A DNA stretch of 64,000 nucleotides, from the NCBI RefSeq assembly GCF_003367235.1, contig NZ_QRGP01000001.1, positions 682,001 to 746,000 on the forward strand. The letters are read 5' to 3'. Under the pieces are notes generated by a model that was not told the DNA's origin, searched no databases, and saw only the letters and a list, made by a program, of their open reading frames with translations. This document shows, piece after piece, positions 16,834-26,915 of the stretch. The position numbers and the translations under genes were made by a program. The stretch's first letter is position 1; each line of letters opens with the position of its first letter. This stretch comes from Sphingorhabdus pulchriflava. GTDB taxonomy: Bacteria; Pseudomonadota; Alphaproteobacteria; Sphingomonadales; Sphingomonadaceae.

Positions 16834-17661
16834 ATGTGGAGTAAGTCAACTCGCACCGCGGCCATCGGGTCGGCATTTGCGATTCTGCTGGTCAGTTTGG
16901 GCGCCATTTTATGGTCGATGAATGACTCAGGTGAAGAGTCGCGAAGGACGAAAGTCGCGCTTCTTTCCAGCATTCCATTACAATGGGGCGAGGGCGATTT
17001 GAAATCGGTCGTCGAGGGCGAAGGGCATCCTGATCCGTTATTCGAGCGCCTTTTCGAAAAGCGCGATGTGGTTGCAGTCGACAATTTTGAGCAAGTCCAG
17101 GCTTCCAGCGTAAAAGTGGCTGTTCTGATCCAGCCAAAGGCCTTTTCGCCCGAAGATCTGGTGCGACTGGACAACTGGGTTCGCGCCGGAGGTAGGCTGG
17201 TCTTCTTTGCGGATCCAGCGCTTGACTGGCCCACGTCGTTGTCGCTGGGTGACGCGCAACGACCGCTGTTCACCTCGCTGCACTCCCCATTATTTGCGCA
17301 TTGGGGTCTAGAGCTTGTTTTGCCCGTTGATGCTGAACACGCGCATAGTCAAATTGATGCAAAGCTAGGCAAATTCAACCTAGCGCTGAAATCGCCTGGT
17401 TCATGGATACCGACTGCGACAGGGAAAACAGACTCGCAACCTTGCAGAATCGAGCGCAGTGCATTGATCGCCGAATGCCGTCTCGGAAAGGGGCAAGCGA
17501 TTCTGGTGGCCGATGTTGACATGTTGAACAGCGATTTTTGGGAATCCGCAGTTCCGGGTGTCACCAAATCATCGAATATCGAATTGGCCGAGTATCTAAT
17601 TGCATCCGCTGAAGATGGGCAACGTGTAGTTGGGTCAGCCTGGGATTTTCTGGGCAACTAG
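16834..17661 (+). CDS. Membrane-anchored periplasmic protein with GldG-like domain
   Basis: The 275-residue product has an N-terminal membrane anchor (about residues 9-27) followed by a soluble domain. The block VLIQPKAFSPEDLVRLDNWVRAGGRLVFFADPAL is typical of GldG/DUF4350-like domains found beside ABC transporters, which are thought to sense or present small ligands. No ABC transporter gene is adjacent here. It forms a probable operon with the small membrane protein upstream and ends about 320 bases before mraZ. Function is unknown. Confidence 0.7.
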   Translation: MWSKSTRTAAIGSAFAILLVSLGAILWSMNDSGEESRRTKVALLSSIPLQWGEGDLKSVVEGEGHPDPLFERLFEKRDVVAVDNFEQVQASSVKVAVLIQPKAFSPEDLVRLDNWVRAGGRLVFFADPALDWPTSLSLGDAQRPLFTSLHSPLFAHWGLELVLPVDAEHAHSQIDAKLGKFNLALKSPGSWIPTATGKTDSQPCRIERSALIAECRLGKGQAILVADVDMLNSDFWESAVPGVTKSSNIELAEYLIASAEDGQRVVGSAWDFLGN

Positions 17662-17978
17662 GGGTGCGACGACCGGCCGCATAATAAAAATACATATAAT
17701 ACAATTAATTAGTATGTATTCGAATGATGTTCGCCATCATGTTGATTGGGGGCATTGGCGTGCGGATTAACTTTTGAACTGACGGAATTGCGCCCATTCG
17801 CCGTAAAATAATTTACGATTCCCATAGAATCCCTCTTTTCATCCATAAATTCCCTTGATATGGAGTTGTCCAATCGGGGTGGAATCCAATTTGTTGCGTT
17901 CTTCAGAACGTCGACGTCGAAGCAAGGCGCTTCTGCGGCCAGTGGATTTTACCCGAAAGAAAGGGGGAATGGGGTTCA
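17662..17978 (+). promoter_or_regulatory. AT-rich upstream region of the dcw cluster
   Basis: These 317 bases hold no convincing gene. They are markedly AT-rich compared with the surroundings and contain two palindromes. One is AATACATA at 17689-17696 with TATGTATT at 17713-17720; the other is CGTAAA-ATAA-TTTACG at 17802-17817. The purine tract AAAGGGGG at 17960-17967 is the likely ribosome site for mraZ. The main promoter of the cell division cluster is expected here. I could not identify clear MraZ-type TGGG repeats or a certain -35/-10 pair. Confidence 0.5.
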
Positions 17979-18470
17979 GTGTCCGCACTCGTTGTCTATG
18001 CCGGTTCCGGTTTATCGACGATCGATGCCAAAGGGCGCGTGACCATTCCTGCCGAGCTGCGCGACACGGTTTCTGAATCAAGCGGCGAGAACATCGTATG
18101 CATATCGCGCCACCCGACATTGCCCTGCCTTATCGGCTATGGCCGTGCTGAACGTCAAAAGCTTCGCGCAGACATTGAAGCCCAATGGCAGGCCGCAGTG
18201 CAGCGCGGCGGCGAATTCGACCGCGAAAGCGCTGGCGTCGTGGCATCTTCGATTTTCGAAACTGCATTTGAGGTGAGCGGGCGTTTCGTTCTTCAGCCTA
18301 TGCTTCGCCATTTCGGCAAGCTCGGCGATCGGGCCTTTTTCTTCGGCGCGACGACGCATTTCATGCTCTGGAACCCTGATGTGTTCCAGGAGTCGGCGCC
18401 GCCGGCCTTCGCGCACGTCCGCGAAGAGCTCGACTATTGGCTCAACGATCATATGAGGCGCGGCAAATGA
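17979..18470 (+). CDS. mraZ: Transcriptional regulator MraZ
   Basis: MraZ is the first gene of dcw clusters and a DNA-binding AbrB-like regulator of its own operon. The 163-residue sequence holds two swapped-hairpin repeats: [17 protein letters not shown] near the start and [34 protein letters not shown] in the second half. The start is GTG at 17979, giving [11 protein letters not shown] after a purine-rich ribosome site. It overlaps rsmH by an ATGA junction. Confidence 0.93.
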   Translation: MSALVVYAGSGLSTIDAKGRVTIPAELRDTVSESSGENIVCISRHPTLPCLIGYGRAERQKLRADIEAQWQAAVQRGGEFDRESAGVVASSIFETAFEVSGRFVLQPMLRHFGKLGDRAFFFGATTHFMLWNPDVFQESAPPAFAHVREELDYWLNDHMRRGK

Positions 18471-19420
18471 CCGGCGCTTCGCCCCATATTCCAGTTTTGC
18501 TGGATGAAGTAATTCACGCACTGGCCATCACCCCTGGTTCAGTCGTTGTGGATGGTACCTTTGGTGCAGGCGGATATAGCCGGGCTATCCTGGCTGCCGG
18601 TGCGCGCGTTCATGCATTTGATCGCGATCCCGATGCGCTTGCCATGGGTGCTGAACTTGCAGGTCGGAGTGGCGGTGCCTTGCGCCTCCACTCCGCCTGC
18701 TTTTCTGAAATGGACCGGCGCCTTGCTGAAGAAGGTGTCGGGCAGGTCGATGCTGTGGTTTTCGATATTGGCGTTTCGTCAATGCAGCTCGACCGTGCGG
18801 ATCGCGGTTTTTCGTTCCAGAAGGATGGCCCCCTCGACATGCGGATGAGCCAGTCGGGCGAAAGTGCTGCCGATTTTGTCAACACGGCCGATGAAGGCGA
18901 CATTGCCAATGTCATCTATCTCTATGGCGAAGAGCCAAAGTCGCGGCGCATCGCGCGTGCAATTGTTGCGGCGCGCCCAATCGACAGTACATCGAGCCTG
19001 GCGGCGATAGTTCGAAAGGCGCTCGGTCACCGCCCCGGGGCCCCCAAGGATCCCGCGACGCGGACATTTCAAGCGCTACGGATCCACATCAATCGCGAGC
19101 TTGACGAGCTCATGCTTGGTTTGGAGGCCGCTGAACGCATTTTGAAGCCCGGTGGCAGATTGGTTGTGGTCAGTTTTCACAGCCTTGAAGATCGCATCGT
19201 TAAACAATTCTTGCGCGATCGTAGTGGCTCAGGCGGCTCAATGTCGCGGCATATGCCGGAAATGGCTCCGGTGAAGCATCCGACCTTTCTGAAACCCGCA
19301 AAGGCGGTTCGTCCGTCGGCCCGCGAGCTGGCTGCCAACCCGCGGGCGCGGTCCGCGACGTTGAGGGCTGCAATACGTTCCGATGCTACGCCCTGGAACC
19401 AGCAGGAGAAGGCCGCATGA
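18467..19420 (+). CDS. rsmH: 16S rRNA (cytosine(1402)-N4)-methyltransferase
   Basis: RsmH (MraW) methylates C1402 of 16S rRNA in the ribosomal P site. The 317-residue product shows [10 protein letters not shown], the SAM-binding [26 protein letters not shown] and [13 protein letters not shown], all standard blocks. I set the start at ATG 18467, overlapping the mraZ stop, rather than an earlier in-frame ATG inside mraZ, because HIPVLL normally lies close to the N-terminus. Confidence 0.96.
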   Translation: MTGASPHIPVLLDEVIHALAITPGSVVVDGTFGAGGYSRAILAAGARVHAFDRDPDALAMGAELAGRSGGALRLHSACFSEMDRRLAEEGVGQVDAVVFDIGVSSMQLDRADRGFSFQKDGPLDMRMSQSGESAADFVNTADEGDIANVIYLYGEEPKSRRIARAIVAARPIDSTSSLAAIVRKALGHRPGAPKDPATRTFQALRIHINRELDELMLGLEAAERILKPGGRLVVVSFHSLEDRIVKQFLRDRSGSGGSMSRHMPEMAPVKHPTFLKPAKAVRPSARELAANPRARSATLRAAIRSDATPWNQQEKAA

Positions 19421-20016
19421 CGCTTGCCATGAAACGCCTCAAAAATATCGGCTGGCTGGCGCTTGTTTTTGCAACGGCTGTGTTGCTCTATCCTCTGTCG
19501 CTCAATGTGGCAGCACTCCATAGTGATTTGGCGAAGGTCAACAGCGACATTTTGGAAACCGAGCGCGAAATCCGTTTCCTGCAGGCCGAAATCCGAACCC
19601 GGGCGAGCGTGGCGCAATTGGAAGAGTGGAACAGCCTGCTCTATGGCTATGCCCCGCCAAGCGCGGAACAGTTTATCGATGGCGAACGTGGTCTTGCAAG
19701 TCTGGGTGGTCAAGAGCAGGTGGTGAAACCTGTAATGGTTGCCGTGAACGATATCGACGGCGTTGCCCCTGCAGGGGAGATCGGTACGCCCGGTGGAGCG
19801 CCTTCTCTGATAGTTGACGAAAAGCCAGCCAATCGGGAACAGGTGCGCGAAGTGAAGGTTGCGCTGGCAACGACGGTCAAGGCGTCGCCCGAGCCAGTTC
19901 GTTCTGCGCCAAAGGGACGAACCGAACGTTTGGCAAGCATTGACGACAAGCTGCTTTCCGATAGCGTGCTTCGCGAAATCCAGTCCGCTGCCGAAAAGGA
20001 AAATCGCCGCAAATGA
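19417..20016 (+). CDS. ftsL: FtsL-like cell division protein
   Basis: The 199-residue product has the FtsL plan: a short cytoplasmic start, one membrane helix (about residues 11-29) and a periplasmic coiled coil ([21 protein letters not shown]...). Its position between rsmH and ftsI supports the call. It is longer than typical FtsL (about 90-120 residues), because a C-terminal extension of about 100 residues rich in Val, Lys, Glu and Pro follows a conserved-looking [16 protein letters not shown] block. FtsL links FtsQ/FtsB to FtsW/FtsI activation. Both ends overlap neighbours by 4 bases. Confidence 0.75.
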   Translation: MTLAMKRLKNIGWLALVFATAVLLYPLSLNVAALHSDLAKVNSDILETEREIRFLQAEIRTRASVAQLEEWNSLLYGYAPPSAEQFIDGERGLASLGGQEQVVKPVMVAVNDIDGVAPAGEIGTPGGAPSLIVDEKPANREQVREVKVALATTVKASPEPVRSAPKGRTERLASIDDKLLSDSVLREIQSAAEKENRRK

Positions 20017-21749
20017 CCACCTTTGTCGTCCGCCCGCACAGCCGCCACGCGATCAACGCGGTGCGCGTCCATGCGGCGATGGCATTTTGGCGGCTGCTCA
20101 TATTGGCCGGCTTCTTCGGGCTTTTTCTGATCCTGATTCTTGGGCGGCTCACGACGCTGGCCATCTTCGAGGGTAGCAGGGCCTTCGGAGCGACCGGCGG
20201 CGCCTATGTACCTGAGCGCGGGGATATTGTTGACCGCAATGGCGCCCCGCTCGCCCGCACTATCCAGGGCTATGCGATTTGGGTGAACCCTGACCGTCTG
20301 GTAAATGATCCAAAGGAACTGGCGGCGGGTCTTGCAAAAATCTTCCCTGACACGCCGGAAGCTGAATTTTATGCCAAGCTGACGGCTAAGGAAGCTGGCT
20401 ATCTGCGCAAAAGAGCGATTCCTGAAGAGGTGCGTGCCGTGCACGATCTCGGAGAAATCGGTATCGAATTTCCCCGCGAAAGCGAGCGGTTGTATCCCCA
20501 ACACGATATGGCGGCTCATGTGCTTGGTTTTGTCAGCCGTGACGGCAAAGGCGCGCTCGGAATGGAGCGTGTAATGGACAAGCATCTGCGTGCTCCCGAA
20601 ACGCGCGGTAAGCCAGTGGAGCTATCTCTGGACGTTCGTGTTCAGGCTGCTCTTGAAATCGAACTCGCAAATGGAATGAAATCGACCAATGCCAAAGGCG
20701 CCGCAGGAGTCATCCTGGATGCGCGCACCGGCGAGGTGCTGGCCATGGCATCGCTGCCGTCGTTCAACCCGAACCGCCCGGTATTTGCCAATATTCCGGA
20801 TAATGGCGAGGTAATTGTCGACGGCCGCTATCCCATTAGTCGCCAAACCAATTTTGTAACCAACCGCGTGTTCGAGCTTGGCTCTACATTCAAGCCATTA
20901 ACAGTGGCTGCTGCGCTTGATGCTGGAACCGTCCGCAATCTTGCTATCCGCTATGATGCGACCGCACCTCTGCAAATTGCCGGTTTCAAAATTCGGGATA
21001 CACATCCGGCAGGGCGCTGGCTCAATGTGCCCGAAACACTGGTGCAAAGCTCCAATATCGTCACGGCGCGCATTGCCGACAATCTCGGTCGGGAACGTAT
21101 GGAGCAGATGGCGCGCAATCTGGAGTTTGACGGACGACCGTCAATTGAACTTGCCGAGCGTTCGCACTCGATCTGGCCGCGAAATTGGGCGCGAATTACG
21201 ACCATGACCGTCGGCTATGGTCACGGCATGGCTGTGACGCCGTTGCACCTAGCGTCAGCTTATGCTGCCATGGTGAATGGCGGAATTTGGCACCCTGCAA
21301 CGTTGAAAAAGATGAAGCCCGGTCAGAAGCCGGTGGGTCGGAGGGTGTTTAGTGCCGCTACAAGTGCCCGGATGCGCCAGTTGCTCCGAATGATTGTTGT
21401 GGATGGCACCGGAAAGAAGGCCGACGCCCTTGGCTATCGCGTCGGCGGCAAAACGGGCTCTGCAGAAAAGCCAAATGCCGGGGGTTATGCACGGAATCTT
21501 GTCGTCTCGACCTTCGCAGCGGCTTTCCCGATGGATAATCCGCGCTATATCATAGTCGCAATGGTAGACGAACCTAAAGGATCCGCAGAAACCGGTTTTC
21601 AGCGTACAGCTGGCTGGACGGCTGCCCCCATCGTACGGCGTACGGTTGAGCGGATTGGCCCGCAATTGGGAATCATCCCCGACACACATCGCGATGTCGA
21701 TGTATCTGAACTCATGCCGTTGTTGTGGTCGCCCAAAGGGGGGCATTGA
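20013..21749 (+). CDS. ftsI: Peptidoglycan D,D-transpeptidase FtsI (PBP3)
   Basis: A 578-residue class B penicillin-binding protein that crosslinks septal peptidoglycan. It has one membrane helix (about 28-48), a dimerisation domain starting at VPERGDIVDRNGAPLA, and the transpeptidase motifs STFK (serine about 291), SSN (about 345) and KTGS (about 478). It lies directly after ftsL and overlaps murE by one base. The length and motif spacing are those of an active enzyme. Confidence 0.97.
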   Translation: MTTFVVRPHSRHAINAVRVHAAMAFWRLLILAGFFGLFLILILGRLTTLAIFEGSRAFGATGGAYVPERGDIVDRNGAPLARTIQGYAIWVNPDRLVNDPKELAAGLAKIFPDTPEAEFYAKLTAKEAGYLRKRAIPEEVRAVHDLGEIGIEFPRESERLYPQHDMAAHVLGFVSRDGKGALGMERVMDKHLRAPETRGKPVELSLDVRVQAALEIELANGMKSTNAKGAAGVILDARTGEVLAMASLPSFNPNRPVFANIPDNGEVIVDGRYPISRQTNFVTNRVFELGSTFKPLTVAAALDAGTVRNLAIRYDATAPLQIAGFKIRDTHPAGRWLNVPETLVQSSNIVTARIADNLGRERMEQMARNLEFDGRPSIELAERSHSIWPRNWARITTMTVGYGHGMAVTPLHLASAYAAMVNGGIWHPATLKKMKPGQKPVGRRVFSAATSARMRQLLRMIVVDGTGKKADALGYRVGGKTGSAEKPNAGGYARNLVVSTFAAAFPMDNPRYIIVAMVDEPKGSAETGFQRTAGWTAAPIVRRTVERIGPQLGIIPDTHRDVDVSELMPLLWSPKGGH

Positions 21750-23176
21750 TGCGGCTCGATAGTTTGATAGGCGAAGCAGCTGGTGTTTCCGGCGGCGAGC
21801 ACGTTACCGGTTTTGCGATCGACCATCGAAAAATAGCGCCAGGTACAATATTTGGTGCATTTCAGGGCGCTGCATTCAATGGCGAGGATTTCATTTCCGC
21901 TGCGATTGAGGCAGGTGCAGTTGCGATTGTTGCCCGACCTGAAGCACAGGTTGATGGAGCGGTACACATTGCAGATGCCAATCCACGCAAGGCCTTCGCT
22001 ATGTTGGCCTCGCGCTTTTATGCACCATTTCCGGCGCATGTTGCCGCAGTAACCGGCACAAATGGCAAGACTTCGACCGCCGAAATGACGCGCCAGTTAT
22101 GGCGGATGGATGGGCATAGTGCAGCGTCGATAGGCACGCTCGGCATCACGACAGCTGATGAGCAGGTCAGGACCGGTTTAACTACGCCCGACATCGTAAC
22201 CTATCTTTCCAATATGGCCGGCCTCGAACGCGAAGGCGTGACCCACGCGATCTTTGAAGCATCGAGCCATGGTCTGGACCAGTATCGTATTGCCGGGGTT
22301 CCAGTATCGGTTGTGGCGTTCACCAATCTCAGTCGCGACCATCTCGACTATCATGGCTCGATGGATGCCTATTTTGAAGCCAAGATGCGGTTGTTTGATG
22401 AAATCGCGACGGACAATGCAACCGCGGTAATCTGGGCCGATGATGATTGGTCGGAAAAGGCAATTGCCCGCGCAAAAGAACGTCCGCTTCGGCTGATAAC
22501 GGTGGGAGCAAAAGGGCACGGCATCCAACTGCTTTCGCGTGAACCAACCCAGTTGGGACAGACTCTCGAAATTTCGATGCAGGGAGAGGTTAGCAAGGTT
22601 AAACTCCCACTCATTGGTGGCTATCAGGTCGCCAATGCTTTGCTGTCTGCGGGCATCGCGATAGCAAGCGGTTGTGATGCCGAGGCGGTTATTGCCAATC
22701 TTGCCCGGTTACAGCCCGTGCGTGGACGGTTGGAACGCGCGGCGATCAGCCGGAGCGGAGCGCCCGTTTATGTTGATTACGCGCATACGCCAGACGGGCT
22801 CGAGGCTGCGATTGCCGCGCTGCGTCCGCATACCAAAGGCAAGCTGATCCTGGTATTTGGCGCGGGTGGAGATCGTGATGCGGGCAAACGTCCCTTGATG
22901 GGTGAAATCGCCGCGCGCGATGCTGATGTGGTTATAGTAACCGATGACAATCCAAGGACAGAAGACCCGGCCTCCATTCGCCAACAGGTGATCGCAGGTG
23001 CATCTGGTGCGCACGATATTGGAGATCGTCGTTTGGCGATTGCCGCCGCCATTCGTCAGGCGGAGGCCGAAGATATCGTGATGATCGCCGGCAAAGGGCA
23101 TGAGCTGGGCCAAATAATTGGCGATAAAAGCTATCCTTTTGACGATGTCGAAGTGGCACGCGAGTGCGCGGCATGA
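21749..23176 (+). CDS. murE: UDP-MurNAc-tripeptide synthetase (meso-DAP adding)
   Basis: MurE adds the third residue to the muropeptide stem. The 475-residue protein has the Mur ligase P-loop TGTNGKTSTAE and the NLSRDHLDYHG block. The motif DNPR within VTDDNPRTEDP, near residue 400, marks specificity for meso-diaminopimelate rather than lysine. The ATG at 21749 overlaps the ftsI stop (TGATG). It is followed by murF with an ATGA overlap. Confidence 0.97.
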   Translation: MRLDSLIGEAAGVSGGEHVTGFAIDHRKIAPGTIFGAFQGAAFNGEDFISAAIEAGAVAIVARPEAQVDGAVHIADANPRKAFAMLASRFYAPFPAHVAAVTGTNGKTSTAEMTRQLWRMDGHSAASIGTLGITTADEQVRTGLTTPDIVTYLSNMAGLEREGVTHAIFEASSHGLDQYRIAGVPVSVVAFTNLSRDHLDYHGSMDAYFEAKMRLFDEIATDNATAVIWADDDWSEKAIARAKERPLRLITVGAKGHGIQLLSREPTQLGQTLEISMQGEVSKVKLPLIGGYQVANALLSAGIAIASGCDAEAVIANLARLQPVRGRLERAAISRSGAPVYVDYAHTPDGLEAAIAALRPHTKGKLILVFGAGGDRDAGKRPLMGEIAARDADVVIVTDDNPRTEDPASIRQQVIAGASGAHDIGDRRLAIAAAIRQAEAEDIVMIAGKGHELGQIIGDKSYPFDDVEVARECAA

Positions 23177-24561
23177 CCGATCTTTGGACTTCGGACGAAA
23201 TCGCCCAGGCAACGGGTGGCCAATTGAGCGCGCCCTTTGTCTGCAGCGGCGTTGCATTCGATTCCCGTGAGATTGGGCGCGGCGACCTGTTCTTCGCGAT
23301 GAAGGGTGAGCAGGCAGACGGGCACCGTTTCGTTGAAAATGCCTTCGCTAGTGGCGCAGCGGGGGCCGTTGTCAGTAAACCGGTTGCGCACCCCCATATC
23401 CTTGTGCCTGATAGCTTCCGCGCATTGGAACAACTTGGGATCGCTTCTCGCCAAAGAGTCGATGCGAAAATCATTGGCGTAACCGGATCGGCGGGAAAAA
23501 CGGGGACTAAAGAGGCGTTGTTTGCTACACTCGAACGCTTTGCTCCCGGCAAGGCGCACCGTTCCGTCAAAAGCTACAACAATCATGTCGGTGTGCCGCT
23601 AAGCCTGTCGCGCATGCCCCGGGCAACGCGTTTTGGTGTATTCGAAATGGGTATGAACCACCCGGGCGAATTGCGAACGCTGACTGGCTTTGTACGACCG
23701 CATGTCGCCATCGTCACAACCATTGCTCCGGCGCATATCGAATTTTTCAAGGACGAAGCCGCCATTGCCGATGCGAAGGGCGAAATTTTTGAAGGCCTCG
23801 AACCGGGCGGCACGGCTATCATACCTGCGGACAGCCCGCATTTTGAACGCCTTCACGCCAAGGCTATGCAACATACCGACACGGTCTTGAGTTTCGGCTT
23901 TTCAGCGACAGCGGACGTTCGGTGCGAAGATTTTATCGAAAGTGCGAATGGCGGTTCGATTGTAACTGCCCGCTTGAAAACGGGGATGTTGCAATATGAG
24001 TTGTCGCAGCCCGGGCGTCACTGGATAGCCAATTCGCTCGCGGTTTTGGCTGCTGTCGAGGTGGTTGGAGGCGACCTGGCGGTCGCCGGGCTGGCGCTTG
24101 CTGATTTGGCTGGCCTGAAAGGCCGGGGCGCGCGCCACATGTTAAAGCTGGCGGAGGGATCGGCGCTACTGATTGACGAAAGCTACAACGCCAATCCGGC
24201 ATCAATGGCCGCCACTTTGGCCAGCTTGGGACAAACGTCAGCTGATCGACGCATTGCCGTTCTGGGGGCCATGAAGGAATTGGGTGAACAGTCCGCCACC
24301 TTTCACGCTGGTTTGCGTATGCCACTGGAAGCGGCAACAATAGATTATGCAATGCTTGTCGGTGAAGAGATGTTTCCTCTCGCTGAAACGTTGGCGGCAG
24401 ATGTTGCTTGGGCGGGCAAATTCGCCCATTGCGCGAGCGTTGGGGATGCTATCGAACGATTGTCTGGAATGATCCGGGCTGGTGACGCGATCCTGGTCAA
24501 AGGATCCAATTCGGTGGGACTTTCCCGGCTTGTCGAGGCCATGCTCGGCGGAGGGTATTGA
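23173..24561 (+). CDS. murF: UDP-MurNAc-tripeptide:D-Ala-D-Ala ligase
   Basis: MurF adds the D-Ala-D-Ala dipeptide made by Ddl. The 462-residue sequence has a MurF-type N-terminal domain, the ATP loop [12 protein letters not shown], the [11 protein letters not shown] and [10 protein letters not shown] blocks, and the C-terminal [11 protein letters not shown] segment typical of MurF. The start is taken at the ATGA overlap with murE. Downstream mraY begins at the last base of murF. Confidence 0.97.
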   Translation: MTDLWTSDEIAQATGGQLSAPFVCSGVAFDSREIGRGDLFFAMKGEQADGHRFVENAFASGAAGAVVSKPVAHPHILVPDSFRALEQLGIASRQRVDAKIIGVTGSAGKTGTKEALFATLERFAPGKAHRSVKSYNNHVGVPLSLSRMPRATRFGVFEMGMNHPGELRTLTGFVRPHVAIVTTIAPAHIEFFKDEAAIADAKGEIFEGLEPGGTAIIPADSPHFERLHAKAMQHTDTVLSFGFSATADVRCEDFIESANGGSIVTARLKTGMLQYELSQPGRHWIANSLAVLAAVEVVGGDLAVAGLALADLAGLKGRGARHMLKLAEGSALLIDESYNANPASMAATLASLGQTSADRRIAVLGAMKELGEQSATFHAGLRMPLEAATIDYAMLVGEEMFPLAETLAADVAWAGKFAHCASVGDAIERLSGMIRAGDAILVKGSNSVGLSRLVEAMLGGGY

Positions 24562-25631
24562 TGCTTTACTGGTTGGCCGAATATCTGGATTTCCCGGGAT
24601 TTCTAAATCTCGTTCGTTATCTGACCTTTCGCTCTGGCGCTGCCATTGGAACCGCGTTTTCGCTCGGTCTGATTATCGGGCCGCGCTTTATAAACATGCT
24701 TCGGGTTCGGCAGGGCAAGGGACAGCCGATACGGGATGATGGCCCGAAAACTCATCTAGCCAAGGTCGGTACGCCGACAATGGGTGGATTGATGATACTG
24801 ACGTCGATTATCGTATCGATGTTGCTGTGGATGGACCTCAGCAACAGCTATGTCTGGGCGTGTCTTGTCGTCATGGCAGGCTTTGGCATTGTCGGCTTCC
24901 TTGACGATTATGACAAGGTGACCAAGCGCAGCACCAAAGGCGTTTCGGGCAAAGTACGCTTGCTTGCGGAATTTGCGATTGCAGGCATTGCCGTCGCATT
25001 GATCGTCCACCAATCGGGGGGCAAGCTTTATATCCCATTCTACAACGGGCCTGTAGCTGATCTCGGCTATTGGTACATCCTGTTCGGCGCATTTGTAATC
25101 GTTGCTTTTGGCAATGCCGTGAACCTGACAGATGGCCTTGATGGATTGGCGACGATGCCGGTCATCATCGCGTCACTGGCTTTCATGCTGATCGCGTATC
25201 TGGTCGGTAACGCCAAATACGCGGCATATCTCGGTGTGCCATTCATTTTGGGTGCTGGCGATCTGGCGATATTGTGCGGAGCGATCATCGGGGCCGGTTT
25301 GGCGTTTCTATGGTTCAACGCGCCCCCTGCTGCCGTGTTCATGGGGGATACCGGCAGTCTTGCACTCGGCGGGACGTTGGGGGCCATCGCGGTTGTTGCA
25401 CATCATGAATTTGTTCTGGCGATTATCGGTGGGCTTTTTGTCGTCGAGGCGATGTCTGTCATCATTCAAGTCTTCTGGTTCAAACGAACTGGTAAGCGCG
25501 TTTTCCGGATGGCACCAATCCACCACCATTTCGAACAACTGGGCTGGCCAGAATCGACCGTTGTCGTCCGATTCTGGATTGTTGCATTCGTTCTGGCCTT
25601 AGCCGGGCTTTCGACGCTCAAGCTGCGGTGA
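24561..25631 (+). CDS. mraY: Phospho-N-acetylmuramoyl-pentapeptide transferase
   Basis: MraY transfers phospho-MurNAc-pentapeptide to undecaprenyl phosphate, producing lipid I. The 356-residue protein has about ten membrane helices and the family signatures [19 protein letters not shown] and [13 protein letters not shown], which carry the catalytic aspartates and the histidine cluster. The start ATG overlaps the murF stop (TGATG). Nothing unusual. Confidence 0.97.
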   Translation: MLYWLAEYLDFPGFLNLVRYLTFRSGAAIGTAFSLGLIIGPRFINMLRVRQGKGQPIRDDGPKTHLAKVGTPTMGGLMILTSIIVSMLLWMDLSNSYVWACLVVMAGFGIVGFLDDYDKVTKRSTKGVSGKVRLLAEFAIAGIAVALIVHQSGGKLYIPFYNGPVADLGYWYILFGAFVIVAFGNAVNLTDGLDGLATMPVIIASLAFMLIAYLVGNAKYAAYLGVPFILGAGDLAILCGAIIGAGLAFLWFNAPPAAVFMGDTGSLALGGTLGAIAVVAHHEFVLAIIGGLFVVEAMSVIIQVFWFKRTGKRVFRMAPIHHHFEQLGWPESTVVVRFWIVAFVLALAGLSTLKLR

Positions 25632-26905
25632 TTGTTTCTGAAGCCTTTCGCGGAAAACGCTTTGCGGTTTTGGGGCTGGCCCGATCGGGTTTGGCTGCTG
25701 TTCGGACGCTAGTGGCATCTGGGGCCGACGTGACGGCATGGGACAATAAAGCTGATGCCAGACTGAAGGCCTGTGAAAGCGTCACACTTGCCGATCCGAT
25801 GGTTATAGACCTGTCCGGTTTTGATGGGGTGGTCGTGTCACCTGGCGTGCCGCTGAACAACCATCCCATTGTTGACAAGGCCCACGATGCGAATGTGCCA
25901 GTTATTGGCGATATTGAACTGTTCGCGCTAGCCCGGCCAACGCTGCCGATGCACAAGGTTGTCGGTATTACCGGCACTAACGGGAAGTCGACAACCACCG
26001 CACTAATGCTCCATATTTTGCAGCAGGCAGGTGTGCCCAGCTTGATGGGCGGCAATATAGGGTTGCCAATCCTCTCGCAGGATCCGTTGTCCGAAGGCGG
26101 AGTCTACGTGCTTGAGCTATCGAGCTTCCAGATAGACCTGACCTACAGTCTGGATTGTGATGTTGCGGTCTTGACCAACATCACACCGGACCATCTCGAT
26201 CGTTACGACAGTTTTCTCGATTATGCCGCGTCGAAGGAACGGTTGTTCCATATGCAGCATGCTGACAAGGTATCGGTGATCGCGACCGACGATGACCCTT
26301 GCCGGATGATAGCCAGCCGGGTGCATCATCGCCTGATGCGGGTTTCCGTCAAAGATATCAAAGATCAGTCGCGCTGGCCGTCGCTGCAAGGTGCGCATAA
26401 TGCGCAGAATGTCGCCTGTGCCATTGCCACTTGCCAGGCACTAGGATTGTCTGACGACGTAATAGATCAGGGCTTACAGAGCTATCCCGGACTTGCGCAT
26501 CGTATGGAACGAGTCCGTGAGCTGCACGGCGTTTTATATGTGAATGATAGCAAGGCGACCAATCCGACCTCAACCGCACCCGCACTGGGTGCTTATCCCG
26601 CGATACACTGGATATTGGGCGGTCAGGCAAAAACGGACGATCTGGACGCATGCCTACCTTTTATCGGGAATGTGAAGGCCGCCTACACTTTTGGGGAGGA
26701 CGGCGCGATGCTGGAGGATATTTTGCATCCGCATGTGGTTGTCCATCAGCTCGATACGCTGGAAGAGGCAGTGGCTAGAGCGCGTGCCGCTGCTAAAGCA
26801 GGTGAGGTTGTGCTGCTTTCGCCTGCCTGTGCATCATTTGATCAGTTCCGCGATTTCGAACATCGTGGAGAAACGTTTCGCGACGCTGTAATGGCTTTGG
26901 GCTGA
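25628..26905 (+). CDS. murD: UDP-MurNAc-L-alanine:D-glutamate ligase
   Basis: MurD adds D-glutamate to UDP-MurNAc-L-Ala. The 425-residue sequence shows [15 protein letters not shown] at the N-terminus, the P-loop [15 protein letters not shown] and [13 protein letters not shown], then a C-terminal domain with [13 protein letters not shown] and [15 protein letters not shown]. It begins with a GTG that overlaps the mraY stop. The order mraY-murD-ftsW is the standard dcw order. Confidence 0.97.
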   Translation: MIVSEAFRGKRFAVLGLARSGLAAVRTLVASGADVTAWDNKADARLKACESVTLADPMVIDLSGFDGVVVSPGVPLNNHPIVDKAHDANVPVIGDIELFALARPTLPMHKVVGITGTNGKSTTTALMLHILQQAGVPSLMGGNIGLPILSQDPLSEGGVYVLELSSFQIDLTYSLDCDVAVLTNITPDHLDRYDSFLDYAASKERLFHMQHADKVSVIATDDDPCRMIASRVHHRLMRVSVKDIKDQSRWPSLQGAHNAQNVACAIATCQALGLSDDVIDQGLQSYPGLAHRMERVRELHGVLYVNDSKATNPTSTAPALGAYPAIHWILGGQAKTDDLDACLPFIGNVKAAYTFGEDGAMLEDILHPHVVVHQLDTLEEAVARARAAAKAGEVVLLSPACASFDQFRDFEHRGETFRDAVMALG

Positions 26906-26915
26906 CGGGGGCGAT

